This document shows, one piece after another, positions 8,770-17,265 of a DNA stretch of 64,000 nucleotides. Positions within the stretch are counted from its first letter, which is position 1. Each line of letters opens with the position of its first letter. The notes under the pieces are model-generated. The model made no database searches and was not told the DNA's origin. It was given only the letters and a program-made list of their open reading frames with translations. Both the position numbers and the translations under genes were made by a program. The DNA comes from Bacteroidota bacterium (GTDB taxonomy: Bacteria; Bacteroidota; Bacteroidia; Chitinophagales; Chitinophagaceae): the NCBI GenBank assembly GCA_018266455.1, contig JAFEAJ010000008.1:62001-126000 (forward strand), read 5' to 3'.

Positions 8770-11073
8770 TTAATTTACCACCATCTCATCAACAAACAAC
8801 CAGGCTCCATTACCAGCGCCCGGGTTGCCAGCCGGGATTTTTTCAACAGGGCCGGCAATAATACGCATATATCTTGCCGTTACAGGCTGCCATGACATGC
8901 TGAAAGGTACGGCGCCGTCATTTGAAGGAACAGGAACTTCTTTTTCTGCAACGGTCCTAAAAATCTTTCCGTCATCTGAAACCTGTGCGGTTACTTTTTT
9001 TGCTGCCCAAATCCAGCTATTGGGTTTGTGAAAAAATCGTGTTTGCAAAGAAGATGTTACAGTTGCATTCCCGAAATCAATGGTGCCGTTAAACTCTTTT
9101 CCATTCCACCCCAGCCATTCGTCATCGCTGAACTGTTCATCGTTGCCAAGGCAGCCATTTACCCATGCATTGTTGCCTCCAGTATTGTATTTCTCATCGG
9201 GAGGAGTTGCCAGTACAGCGGCTTTCCCCACTGCTTTGTGCAACCGAAAATCTTTTTTCAGTTGTGCCAGTACGATGCCGTCCTGTAGAACGGCAGCCGT
9301 CATCGTGGCATTTTTTTCAATAATGACCGGTTGGGCGTAAACAGGAGACCGGTCGGTAGGCCCTGTTCCATCTAAAGTATACCTGATTGCATATTCCTTA
9401 TCAACGCCTGCCAAGGACGCTGTTACCTGTTTTTCTTCATTCAATGAAGTGGTGAGCTTTATCTCGAACAAATGCCTGCTGTAATTCACATGGTGGTCGT
9501 CCAGTCTTTTTAAATATTTTATCAGCCTTGTTCTAAAACCCTCATATTGTTTTAGCGCTGTATTCGTCCACCCTACTTCTGCCAAGGCTACCGCTCTTGG
9601 AAAAATCATATATTCTGCGTTTTGATAGGTAGGCACGTATTCTGTCCACAAATTTCCCTGGGTACCTAAAACATATCTTCTTTCATCAGGCTTCAGTACA
9701 TCCGGTATTGGGTCGTAGCTGTAAACTTTGGGCAAGGTGAGCATGCAGCAAAATGCAACGGGTTCACCTGGTGAGCCTGACTGGTAAAAATTGAAATAGC
9801 AATATTCCGCCGGGGTCATTATTACATTATGGTGCTGTTCTGCAGCAGTTATCCCGCCTTCAATTCCTGTCCAGCTCATTACTGTTGCATTGGGGGCGAG
9901 CCCCCCTTGCAAAATTTCATCCCATCCGATAACGCTCCTGCCCCTGCTGTTCACAAATTTTTCAATGCGCTTGATAAAGTAGCTCTGCAGTTCATCCACA
10001 TTTTTCAGCCCCTCCTCTTTCATGCGCTGCTGGTCGAACCTGCAATGTGCCCAGTTTTCTTTCGACGCTTCATCGCCGGCTATATGAATGTATTTTGAGG
10101 GGAACACATCCATCACTTCGCTTAGCACATTATCCAAAAATGTAAATGTCTCGTCTTTTGTGCAATATTCATTTTGTATCTGTTGCGGATAGGGAAATGC
10201 ATTGCCATTGCTGTCTAAACATGCCAGTTCCGGGTAGGAAGCCAATGCAGACATTGAATGGGCTGGCATTTCAATTTCCGGGACAATGGTGATAAAATGT
10301 GCTGATGCATATCTTACCAATTCCTTCAATTGTTCCTGGGTGTAATAGCCGCCATACAAAGTATCATTTGGCCGGGAATTGTAATCATACGTGGTATTCA
10401 ATGGCGTGCCTTTTCTGTATGCGCCAATCTCTGTAAGCTTTGGGTATTTTTTACATTCGAACCGCCAGCCCTGGCTGTCTGTTAAATGCAAATGCAACCG
10501 GTTCATTTTCTGCATAGCCAGCAGGTCAATCAGTTTTTTTAAAAATGCCATTGGCATATAGTGCCGTGCCACATCAAGCATTATTCCCCGGTAGCTAAAC
10601 CTCGGCTCATCTTTAATAACAACACAGGGGATGCTCCATGAAATATTTTTTTGAAAAGAACCTTTCTCGATAGCATCTGGCAATAACTGAAGCAAAGTTT
10701 GAGCCCCATAAAAAATACCAGCCGTTGTTTTTGCTTTTAATAAAATTTTTTGGGGGGAAACAGAAAGCACATACCCCTCATCGTTAACAATGGACTTGTC
10801 AATAGCAATTTCAACCATGGATGGAGTTTTGCATTTCGGCTTTTGATACAAGGTTATGCCTGCTACAAGGCGAAGCTTTTCAATCAATGGCATTACAGCG
10901 TTCCGTACATCAGTATCCGTTATATTGTAATGCAACTGTGTACAGTTGGTGAAAACAAAACGGCCTGTTTTTGTTTCGATGGAATTGGGCAAGGGGATAA
11001 CCGGGAAGGCCTCCTGTTCAAAACCAACAGCGCTGGCAGTCAGAAAGACAAGAGCAAGCAGGTATTTTTTCAT
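8770..11073 (-). CDS. Beta-N-acetylhexosaminidase, GH20, secreted
   Basis: It removes terminal beta-linked GlcNAc or GalNAc by substrate-assisted catalysis. The ATG at 11073 gives a typical signal peptide; a TTG two codons earlier is less likely. The GH20b domain (about 25-155) is followed by the barrel with 'YRGIMLDVARHYMP' and 'RLHLHLTDSQGWRF'. The catalytic pair is in 'HIAGDEASKENW' (Asp-Glu near 334-335); the motif usually reads HxGGDE, so the first glycine is alanine here. After the barrel come a chitobiase-like C-terminal region and an F5/8-type (discoidin-like) domain from about residue 620. Length is normal. It lies 39 bp after the GH35 gene in one operon. Confidence 0.93.
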   Translation of the reverse strand: MKKYLLALVFLTASAVGFEQEAFPVIPLPNSIETKTGRFVFTNCTQLHYNITDTDVRNAVMPLIEKLRLVAGITLYQKPKCKTPSMVEIAIDKSIVNDEGYVLSVSPQKILLKAKTTAGIFYGAQTLLQLLPDAIEKGSFQKNISWSIPCVVIKDEPRFSYRGIMLDVARHYMPMAFLKKLIDLLAMQKMNRLHLHLTDSQGWRFECKKYPKLTEIGAYRKGTPLNTTYDYNSRPNDTLYGGYYTQEQLKELVRYASAHFITIVPEIEMPAHSMSALASYPELACLDSNGNAFPYPQQIQNEYCTKDETFTFLDNVLSEVMDVFPSKYIHIAGDEASKENWAHCRFDQQRMKEEGLKNVDELQSYFIKRIEKFVNSRGRSVIGWDEILQGGLAPNATVMSWTGIEGGITAAEQHHNVIMTPAEYCYFNFYQSGSPGEPVAFCCMLTLPKVYSYDPIPDVLKPDERRYVLGTQGNLWTEYVPTYQNAEYMIFPRAVALAEVGWTNTALKQYEGFRTRLIKYLKRLDDHHVNYSRHLFEIKLTTSLNEEKQVTASLAGVDKEYAIRYTLDGTGPTDRSPVYAQPVIIEKNATMTAAVLQDGIVLAQLKKDFRLHKAVGKAAVLATPPDEKYNTGGNNAWVNGCLGNDEQFSDDEWLGWNGKEFNGTIDFGNATVTSSLQTRFFHKPNSWIWAAKKVTAQVSDDGKIFRTVAEKEVPVPSNDGAVPFSMSWQPVTARYMRIIAGPVEKIPAGNPGAGNGAWLFVDEMVVN

Positions 11074-11112
11074 TGTCAAATTCTTTTAGTTATGATTAAC
11101 GATTTTCATTGT

Positions 11113-12921
11113 TTAGAAATCATAGAGCGTTCTCACACCCTTTACTGATGTGTTTTGTTTTTTGAACAAATCAAAAACAACGATTTCATTTTTTCCCTTT
11201 TTCAGCCATGGAGCAGGGCAATATAAATGGTACTGCGGGCCAATATCCCAGTATCGTCCAAGATTATGGCCATTCACCCAAACTGTTCCCTTTGAAAAAT
11301 TGCTCATATCAAAATACGTATCGCCTGTTTCGACCAAGTCAAAAGTTGATTTAAAGAACACCCCGTTGTTATCATTTTTTGTTTTTTGCGGTTTAAGCGA
11401 GCGGATAAATTTTTCATCCATTGGCAATAAAAAAGTTTGCCAGTTCATGAGTGTCATCCCATTTAAAGTAACTCTGTCCGTTATTCCTTTCCGGTCAATC
11501 ATGTATTGTGCAAAATTGATATGGCCCATTGCTTCTACCAAAATATCGAGTTGAGGGTATGCTGCATCAGATATAGGAAGGTCGATTGTCCATTTGCCAC
11601 CATCCCGGTAAATGGTATCAACAAATTTTCCATTCAAAAAAACCATGGCATAATCATGCGGCTCGGTGATGGTTAGTTTGCCGCTTTTATGGCCAATTAG
11701 TTTTGTGCGGTATAAAATATATCCGCTTTTTTGCCCGAAGGATTCCATAGGCTGTGGCTGTGGGGTGTAAATCGGCGGGGGCAGTTCGCCCCAAAATGCA
11801 GCTATCGGCGATACGGTGAAAGATGGGATTTCGATGGTTGGTATCGGGTTCGGAGTGTCGGGGATTTTGTTATCCACATATCGTGCAATCAGGTTACGGA
11901 GCATGAAATATTTTGCCGTCGGCCGGCCCTGTTCATTAATTGGCGCATCATAGTCGTAACTCGTAACATCTGGCTGGAAGTGCTTTGGCCCGAATGCATT
12001 TGCCCCGGCAGTAAACCCAAAATTGGTGCCGCCATGCACCACATAAAGGTTGAACGATTTCTTGTGCTGCAACAGATAAGTAATTTCTTTTTTTAAATCA
12101 TTGGTATCGGGCTTCGCCCATCTTTCTCCCCAATGGGTGAGCCACCCCGGATATGTTTCACTGCTGAAAGAAGGGACATTAGGGTTTCTCTTTTTTGCTT
12201 CGGCAAAATCGCGATCGCCTGTGCCGCTGTCAAGGCCAATGGCAGCCCCATCAATATTTCCTGCTTCCAGCATGTACGGCGTTGGGCCATCTGCTGTATA
12301 AAACGGGACATCAATACCATTTTGCAGCCATAATTTTCTAAGCCTTTCCAGGTAGGTTTTGTCATTGCCGTAACTTCCATACTCGTTTTCTATTTGCACC
12401 ATCAGCACCGGCCCGCCATTTGTGCACAACAAAGGCTTTATTTCAACCGACAACCGACTGATATACCTTGCCACAGCGCTCATGTATCTTGAGTCCATGC
12501 ATCGGATTTTTATATCAGGGATTTTTAGAAGATAGGAAGGAAGCCCCCCAAAATCCCATTCTGCACAAACATAAGGGCCTGGCCTGAGCAGCACCCACAT
12601 TTTTTCTTCTTTGCAGATGCGAATGAATTCAGCGACATTACGGTTGGCTGATGCAAAATCAAAAACACCCGGTGACAATTCCTGGTAATTCCAGAAGACA
12701 TATACAGCAATGGTATTGCAGCCCATTGCTTTTGCCATTTGGATGCGGTGCCTCCAGTATTCTTTGGGAATGCGGGCAGGGTGCATTTCACCGCTGATCA
12801 TCTGAAAAGGCTTTCCGTCTAAAAGAAAATCGTTTGTGCTAAAAGAGAAAATATGTTTTTTTTGTCCACTGAGGCCGGCTGCAAATAATAAAACAACAAA
12901 AGAGAAGAATATCTTTTTCAT
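11113..12921 (-). CDS. Beta-galactosidase, GH35, secreted
   Basis: This cleaves terminal beta-D-galactose. The ATG at 12921 is preferred because it directly precedes 'KKIFFSFVVLLFAAGLSGQ', a clear signal peptide. GH35 signatures are complete: 'GEMHPARIPKEYWRHRI' (substrate loop), 'LLRPGPYVCAEWDFGGLP', acid/base Glu in 'QIENEYGSYG' (about 180) and nucleophile Glu in 'SSETYPGW' (about 255). Two beta domains follow to the C-terminus. It is the first gene of the glycosidase operon (GH35, GH20, GH36-like), all read leftwards. Galactose removal followed by hexosamine removal fits stepwise degradation of N-acetyllactosamine-type chains. Confidence 0.94.
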   Translation of the reverse strand: MKKIFFSFVVLLFAAGLSGQKKHIFSFSTNDFLLDGKPFQMISGEMHPARIPKEYWRHRIQMAKAMGCNTIAVYVFWNYQELSPGVFDFASANRNVAEFIRICKEEKMWVLLRPGPYVCAEWDFGGLPSYLLKIPDIKIRCMDSRYMSAVARYISRLSVEIKPLLCTNGGPVLMVQIENEYGSYGNDKTYLERLRKLWLQNGIDVPFYTADGPTPYMLEAGNIDGAAIGLDSGTGDRDFAEAKKRNPNVPSFSSETYPGWLTHWGERWAKPDTNDLKKEITYLLQHKKSFNLYVVHGGTNFGFTAGANAFGPKHFQPDVTSYDYDAPINEQGRPTAKYFMLRNLIARYVDNKIPDTPNPIPTIEIPSFTVSPIAAFWGELPPPIYTPQPQPMESFGQKSGYILYRTKLIGHKSGKLTITEPHDYAMVFLNGKFVDTIYRDGGKWTIDLPISDAAYPQLDILVEAMGHINFAQYMIDRKGITDRVTLNGMTLMNWQTFLLPMDEKFIRSLKPQKTKNDNNGVFFKSTFDLVETGDTYFDMSNFSKGTVWVNGHNLGRYWDIGPQYHLYCPAPWLKKGKNEIVVFDLFKKQNTSVKGVRTLYDF

Positions 12922-13115
12922 GCACAAGTTTACGAACAGCAGCTCAATTAGCGAGCAGGTATTTGCATAGCAGCTTATTTCTTATTATGGCCAGGTTAGA
13001 ATTGCTCTTAAGATAAACAGAATTTTTGAAAGCGGGCATTTGCCCCAATTCATATAATGCTTTTGCCTGCCACCCTTTTTCCACCTGATTGTTCTGTCAG
13101 CCAGAAAGTTCCATT

Positions 13116-13148
13116 TAAATTTGTAACCATTGTATAATGTTTTACAAT
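13116..13148 (+). promoter_or_regulatory. Promoter and palindrome upstream of the methyltransferase
   Basis: A -7 box TAAATTTG lies at 13116-13123. A 20-bp inverted repeat, ATTGTA-N8-TACAAT, lies at 13129-13148, over the expected transcription start and just before the chosen ATG at 13155. A further TTGTAA half-site lies at 13121-13126. The methyltransferase has an N-terminal helix-turn-helix, so this may be its autoregulatory operator. The link is inferred. Confidence 0.45.
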
Positions 13149-13154
13149 TGGGCT

Positions 13155-14393
13155 ATGAGCAAATATTTAACATTGTCGGAAACAGCTGAACTGCTGGGTA
13201 AAAACAAAGAAACACTGAGGCGTTGGGATAGGGAAGGCAAATTAACAGCCGTTCGTGAACCAATGAGCAATTATCGTGTCTATCGAAAATCCGAAGTTTT
13301 GGAACTGTTTTCAGGTTTTGTGCAGTTGGATACAAAAGAGCCTGTTTCAAATGCAGCCGAACCGAATTATGAATATAAAGTTTTAGAGCTCTTCGCTGGT
13401 GCGGGCGGTTTGGCTGTCGGAATGGAAAAAGCTGGTTTGAAGTGTATTGCTCTAAACGAAATTGACAAATTTGCGTGTGCTACTTTGCGTAAAAACAGGC
13501 CAAACTGGAAAGTGTTAGAGGGCGATATTAGAGATTTTGACTTTTCGGAATACAATTGTAAAGCTGATGTTGTTACGGGCGGTTTTCCTTGCCAGGCGTT
13601 TAGCTATGCAGGAAAAAAATTAGGTTTGTCTGATGCAAGAGGAACTCTTTTTTATGAGTTCGCAAGAGTGGTGAAAGAAGTAAACCCGCTTATTTGTATC
13701 GGTGAAAATGTGCGCGGATTATTGACCCACGACAACGGTAAAACTTTGCAAGGAATGATTTCTATTTTAGATGAAATCGGCTACAATGTAGCCCCTGTCG
13801 AAGTTTTGAAAGCCATAAATTACAAAGTTCCGCAAAAAAGAGAGCGTTTGATTTTGGTTGGGGTAAGAAAAGATATAGATGTGAAATTCGAATACCCCAA
13901 ACCTTACAAGAAAATATACAACCTAAAAGACGCCTTAAAAAAAGGGGAGTTGTTCAGTAGCAATGTGCCGATATCTGCAGGCGCTAAATATCCAAAAAGT
14001 AAAATTGAAGTGCTGGATTTAGTTCCGCCAAAAGGGTATTGGAGGGATTTGCCCTTGGATATTCAAAAAAAATTTATGGGCGGAAGTTTTTATCTTGGGG
14101 GTGGAAAAACAGGCATTGCCCGAAGAATTGGTTGGGATGAACCTTGCCTTACTTTGACTTGCAGCCCTGCTCAAAAGCAAACCGAAAGATGCCATCCTGA
14201 CGAAACCCGACCGTTTACCGTTCGGGAATATGCACGAATACAAACTTTTCCAGATGATTGGGATTTTGAAGGGTCGCTGGCACAGCAATATAAGCAAATC
14301 GGGAATGCGGTCCCTGTTAATTTAGGCCGAGAAGTTGGCTATTCAATTGTAAAATTTTTGAATGATTATTACAGCTTGTCAAACCCCCAATAA
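13155..14393 (+). CDS. DNA (cytosine-5) methyltransferase with N-terminal HTH
   Basis: A 412-residue C5-methyltransferase. Residues 1-50 are a MerR/excisionase-like helix-turn-helix ('LTLSETAELLGKNKETLRRW'). The catalytic core shows motif I 'LELFAGAGGLAVGM' (about 77-90), motif IV 'GGFPCQAFSYAG' with the catalytic Cys near 146, motif VI 'GENVRGL', motif VIII 'QKRERLILVGVR', and motif X 'QYKQIGNAVPVNLG'. The target-recognition region lies around 245-320. Everything needed for activity is present. The start at 13155 is preferred over the ATG at 13137 because the latter lies inside the palindrome. A decayed convergent gene follows. HTH-fused methyltransferases of restriction systems often regulate their own locus. 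The recognition sequence is not predictable by eye. Confidence 0.93.
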   Translation: MSKYLTLSETAELLGKNKETLRRWDREGKLTAVREPMSNYRVYRKSEVLELFSGFVQLDTKEPVSNAAEPNYEYKVLELFAGAGGLAVGMEKAGLKCIALNEIDKFACATLRKNRPNWKVLEGDIRDFDFSEYNCKADVVTGGFPCQAFSYAGKKLGLSDARGTLFYEFARVVKEVNPLICIGENVRGLLTHDNGKTLQGMISILDEIGYNVAPVEVLKAINYKVPQKRERLILVGVRKDIDVKFEYPKPYKKIYNLKDALKKGELFSSNVPISAGAKYPKSKIEVLDLVPPKGYWRDLPLDIQKKFMGGSFYLGGGKTGIARRIGWDEPCLTLTCSPAQKQTERCHPDETRPFTVREYARIQTFPDDWDFEGSLAQQYKQIGNAVPVNLGREVGYSIVKFLNDYYSLSNPQ

Positions 14394-14605
14394 TAGCTGT
14401 AATTCTCAAAAGTAATCTGGTCAAGAATAGAACGATTAGATTTTTCGGTTTCGGAAGTAATTTCTTCTAAAGCTGAATTTTCTTTTTTGTTTTTGTCTTT
14501 TTCTATGGAGCTCAGATAATCTTTGATTGCCTTAGGCAATACTTTATAAAGCTGAAATAATGCATCGTTTTGTCCCGTAAGCAAGGCATAAAATTGGTCG
14601 CCAAG
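14369..14605 (-). pseudogene. C-terminal remnant of a possible type II restriction endonuclease
   Basis: A minus-strand frame of 79 codons, closed upstream by a stop (14606-14608) and lacking any good start. It begins 'LGDQFYALLTGQNDALFQLY', which resembles the C-terminal part of some type II restriction enzymes (GxxFYxLLTG pattern), then becomes charged and low in complexity. It converges with the methyltransferase and overlaps its last 25 bp, the usual layout of a restriction-modification pair. No endonuclease core is visible between here and fumC. The remnant status is clear; the restriction assignment rests on a short motif and context. Confidence 0.45.
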
Positions 14606-14744
14606 TTAAGTTTTTTTCCCCACTGCCGGCCTTGCGCAGTTACTGATGAGACAACAGGCAAAAGCCAGGTTAAACAAAATTGAAAATGAAAAATAAACAG
14701 CATTAATCAATCTGTATTTACATTTGTGCCACAAAAACAGATAT

Positions 14745-16148
14745 ATGGAATACAGGATCGAGAAAGACACGATGGGCGAGGTTAAGGTTCCCGCTGAAGC
14801 ATATTATGGCGCCCAAACCCAGCGCAGCATTGATAATTTTAAAATTGCACAGGACATAAATAAAATGCCAAAGGAAATCATCCGGGCATTTGCTTACCTG
14901 AAGAAAGCAGCAGCGTTGACCAACCTTGAGGCGGGGGCCCTGCCTAAAGAAAAATCAGATCTTATAGGGAAAGCCTGCGATGAGATTTTAGCGCATAAGC
15001 TGGATAAAGAATTTCCACTGGTGGTTTGGCAAACCGGAAGCGGCACACAAAGCAACATGAACGTGAATGAAGTGATTGCCTACCGCGGCCATGTGCTGCA
15101 AGGCGGAAAGCTGACCGACAAGGAAAAGTTCCTTCATCCCAACGATGATGTGAACAAATCACAGTCATCCAATGACACCTTCCCGACTGCCATGCACATT
15201 GCTGCTTACCAAATTTTAGTGGAAGCCACTATACCGGGGATCGAGAAATTAATGAACACGCTGGCAGAAAAAAGCAGGAAGTACATGCACGTGGTAAAAA
15301 TAGGACGGACTCATTTCATGGATGCCACGCCATTAACCGTAGGGCAGGAATTTAGCGGTTATGCATCACAGTTAGGCCATGGGCTGAAAGCCATCAAAAA
15401 CTCATTAAAGCATTTAAGCGAGTTGGCGCTTGGCGGAACAGCAGTGGGAACGGGCATTAACACCCCGCCAAACTATGCCGAAAAAGTGGCAAAGAAAATC
15501 GCTGAGCTTACCGGGCTCCCATTTGTTACTGCAGAAAATAAATTTGAGGCGCTTGCCGCGCATGATGCCATAGTTGAAGCTCACGGGGCTTTGAAAACGG
15601 TGGCAGTGAGCCTGATGAAAATCGCGAACGATATCCGCATGCTTTCTTCCGGGCCGCGCAGCGGCATCGGCGAAATTTTTATACCGGATAATGAACCGGG
15701 GTCATCAATCATGCCAGGCAAAGTGAACCCTACGCAATGCGAAGCCTTAACCATGATCGCCGCACAGGTGATGGGCAATGACGTGGCGATTAATATTGGC
15801 GGGGCAACCGGCCACTTTGAACTAAACGTGTTCAAACCGGTAATGATTTACAATTTCCTGCACAGTGCCAGGCTGATCGGTGAAGGCTGCGTTTCATTCA
15901 ATGACAAATGTGCGGTTGGCATTGAACCGATAGAAGCAAACATTAAAAAGCATGTTGACAATTCATTGATGCTGGTAACATCGCTCAATACAAAAATTGG
16001 TTATTACAAAGCTGCAGAAATTGCTCAAAAAGCACATAAAGAAGGCACGACCTTGAAAGAAATGGCAGTTAAATTGGGTTATGTAACACCCGAACAATTT
16101 GATGAATGGGTAGTGCCGGCAAAAATGGTGGGAGAAATAAAAGTATAA
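14745..16148 (+). CDS. fumC: Class II fumarate hydratase
   Basis: A 467-residue cytoplasmic enzyme that interconverts fumarate and malate in the TCA cycle. The ATG at 14745 begins '[20 protein letters not shown]', the standard start of FumC. Family signatures are intact: '[13 protein letters not shown]', the '[14 protein letters not shown]' substrate segment, and '[16 protein letters not shown]', the fumarate lyase signature with the catalytic serine loop. This iron-free, heat-stable form is the usual fumarase in Bacteroidota of this group. A -7 box TACATTTG at 14719-14726 suits a start site about 12 bases before the ATG, with no clear -33 box. The neighbours do not suggest an operon. Confidence 0.96.
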   Translation: MEYRIEKDTMGEVKVPAEAYYGAQTQRSIDNFKIAQDINKMPKEIIRAFAYLKKAAALTNLEAGALPKEKSDLIGKACDEILAHKLDKEFPLVVWQTGSGTQSNMNVNEVIAYRGHVLQGGKLTDKEKFLHPNDDVNKSQSSNDTFPTAMHIAAYQILVEATIPGIEKLMNTLAEKSRKYMHVVKIGRTHFMDATPLTVGQEFSGYASQLGHGLKAIKNSLKHLSELALGGTAVGTGINTPPNYAEKVAKKIAELTGLPFVTAENKFEALAAHDAIVEAHGALKTVAVSLMKIANDIRMLSSGPRSGIGEIFIPDNEPGSSIMPGKVNPTQCEALTMIAAQVMGNDVAINIGGATGHFELNVFKPVMIYNFLHSARLIGEGCVSFNDKCAVGIEPIEANIKKHVDNSLMLVTSLNTKIGYYKAAEIAQKAHKEGTTLKEMAVKLGYVTPEQFDEWVVPAKMVGEIKV

Positions 16149-16229
16149 AATCAATCAACATTGCAATTTTATCGCATGCCTGGCGTTGTCATAACGGGTA
16201 CTTAGTCAAAATCTTGAAATTACTGCTTT

Positions 16230-17120
16230 ATGTATAGGGCGCATCGGGTTGCTTTCATTTTCTTTTTACTATTGACTGTATTTGGCTGCTCAAAAGAGCT
16301 AAGCTATGAAAGCAGTGCTGTTCCATCCGGTGTAGCTGCAACCGGCACCCTAAAAGACTCTTCAGGCAATTGCATGGCTATTATCACTAATGGAACTTAT
16401 TATAACGGTGTTGCTATACTTGGCGATACCAGCTATGTTGAGGTTACCATAAATGTTGCTACTGCCGGCAGCTATAATATTCAAAGCGACAGGCAGAATG
16501 GATTTCAGTTTGCAGGCACTGGTGTCTTTACCAACACGGGAGCTCAAACCATCAATCTCAAAGCTTCGGGCACCCCCATTGCAAAAGGAGCAACCAGTTT
16601 CATTCTTAGCTTTAATGGCACAGCTTGCAATTTTGCCATTACAGTTCAAGACAGTACAGGTCGAGGTTCAAACAACAATGGCAGCTCAGATACCTCAGGC
16701 ATTGCTTTGAACCAATGGCAATTTCTAGCTAATGGCCACACTTATTCAGGAAGTATACAGTCTGCAATGTTCACCAGCCTCGCGGGCGGCAACCTCCTTA
16801 CCATTATCGGGCCAACTGCTTCAGGAACTGATACGGTATTCGATGTCAACATTCAATTTTCCGGGAATACAATAGACACGGGAACATATCTTACTTCCAA
16901 TGCAGGCACAAGCTTTGCGCTCCAAAAAGCAGACAGCCTGGGAGCTATTAATGTTTTTTCAGCCAATGCGACCAATAGCCATAATGTTGTGAACCTAACA
17001 ATTAATAGCTACAACAATACCTCTAAAGTTGTTTTTGGAACTTTTTCGGGACAGGCATGGGATGCCAATGGGGTCAGCACCTCTGTGACCAACGGAAAAT
17101 TTAAAGCAACTGTTCAGTAA
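16230..17120 (+). CDS. Lipoprotein of unknown function
   Basis: A 296-residue protein with a lipoprotein signal: a hydrophobic stretch then 'LTVFGC', with Cys20 as the lipidated residue. The mature part is rich in Ser, Thr, Gly and Asn and alternates short beta strands, with a Gly/Asn/Ser linker near residues 146-158 that splits it into two beta domains of about 120 and 140 residues. I recognise no enzyme motif. It is probably an outer-membrane-anchored protein, as many Bacteroidota lipoproteins are. LspA, which would process it, is encoded at 21.6-22.3 kb. Confidence 0.75.
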   Translation: MYRAHRVAFIFFLLLTVFGCSKELSYESSAVPSGVAATGTLKDSSGNCMAIITNGTYYNGVAILGDTSYVEVTINVATAGSYNIQSDRQNGFQFAGTGVFTNTGAQTINLKASGTPIAKGATSFILSFNGTACNFAITVQDSTGRGSNNNGSSDTSGIALNQWQFLANGHTYSGSIQSAMFTSLAGGNLLTIIGPTASGTDTVFDVNIQFSGNTIDTGTYLTSNAGTSFALQKADSLGAINVFSANATNSHNVVNLTINSYNNTSKVVFGTFSGQAWDANGVSTSVTNGKFKATVQ

Positions 17121-17265
17121 AATTCCCTTCCTGAAATATTTTGTTGCTCAACAGCATTGCTGCCTTTTAGTATTGTTGCAGCACTTTCTTGCGCACCAAT
17201 GTTTCCCGGCATCAGCATATATGCCCCAATATTTTAACAGTAACACATAACCGAATATTCAAAGT

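Noticed and set aside
11870..11878. Perfect DnaA box TTATCCACA
   Set aside because: It lies within the GH35 coding sequence, alone, and is expected by chance at this rate.
14512..14703. 63-residue minus-strand frame between the methyltransferase and fumC
   Set aside because: It overlaps the endonuclease remnant in a different frame, and its sequence is not protein-like for any family I recognise.
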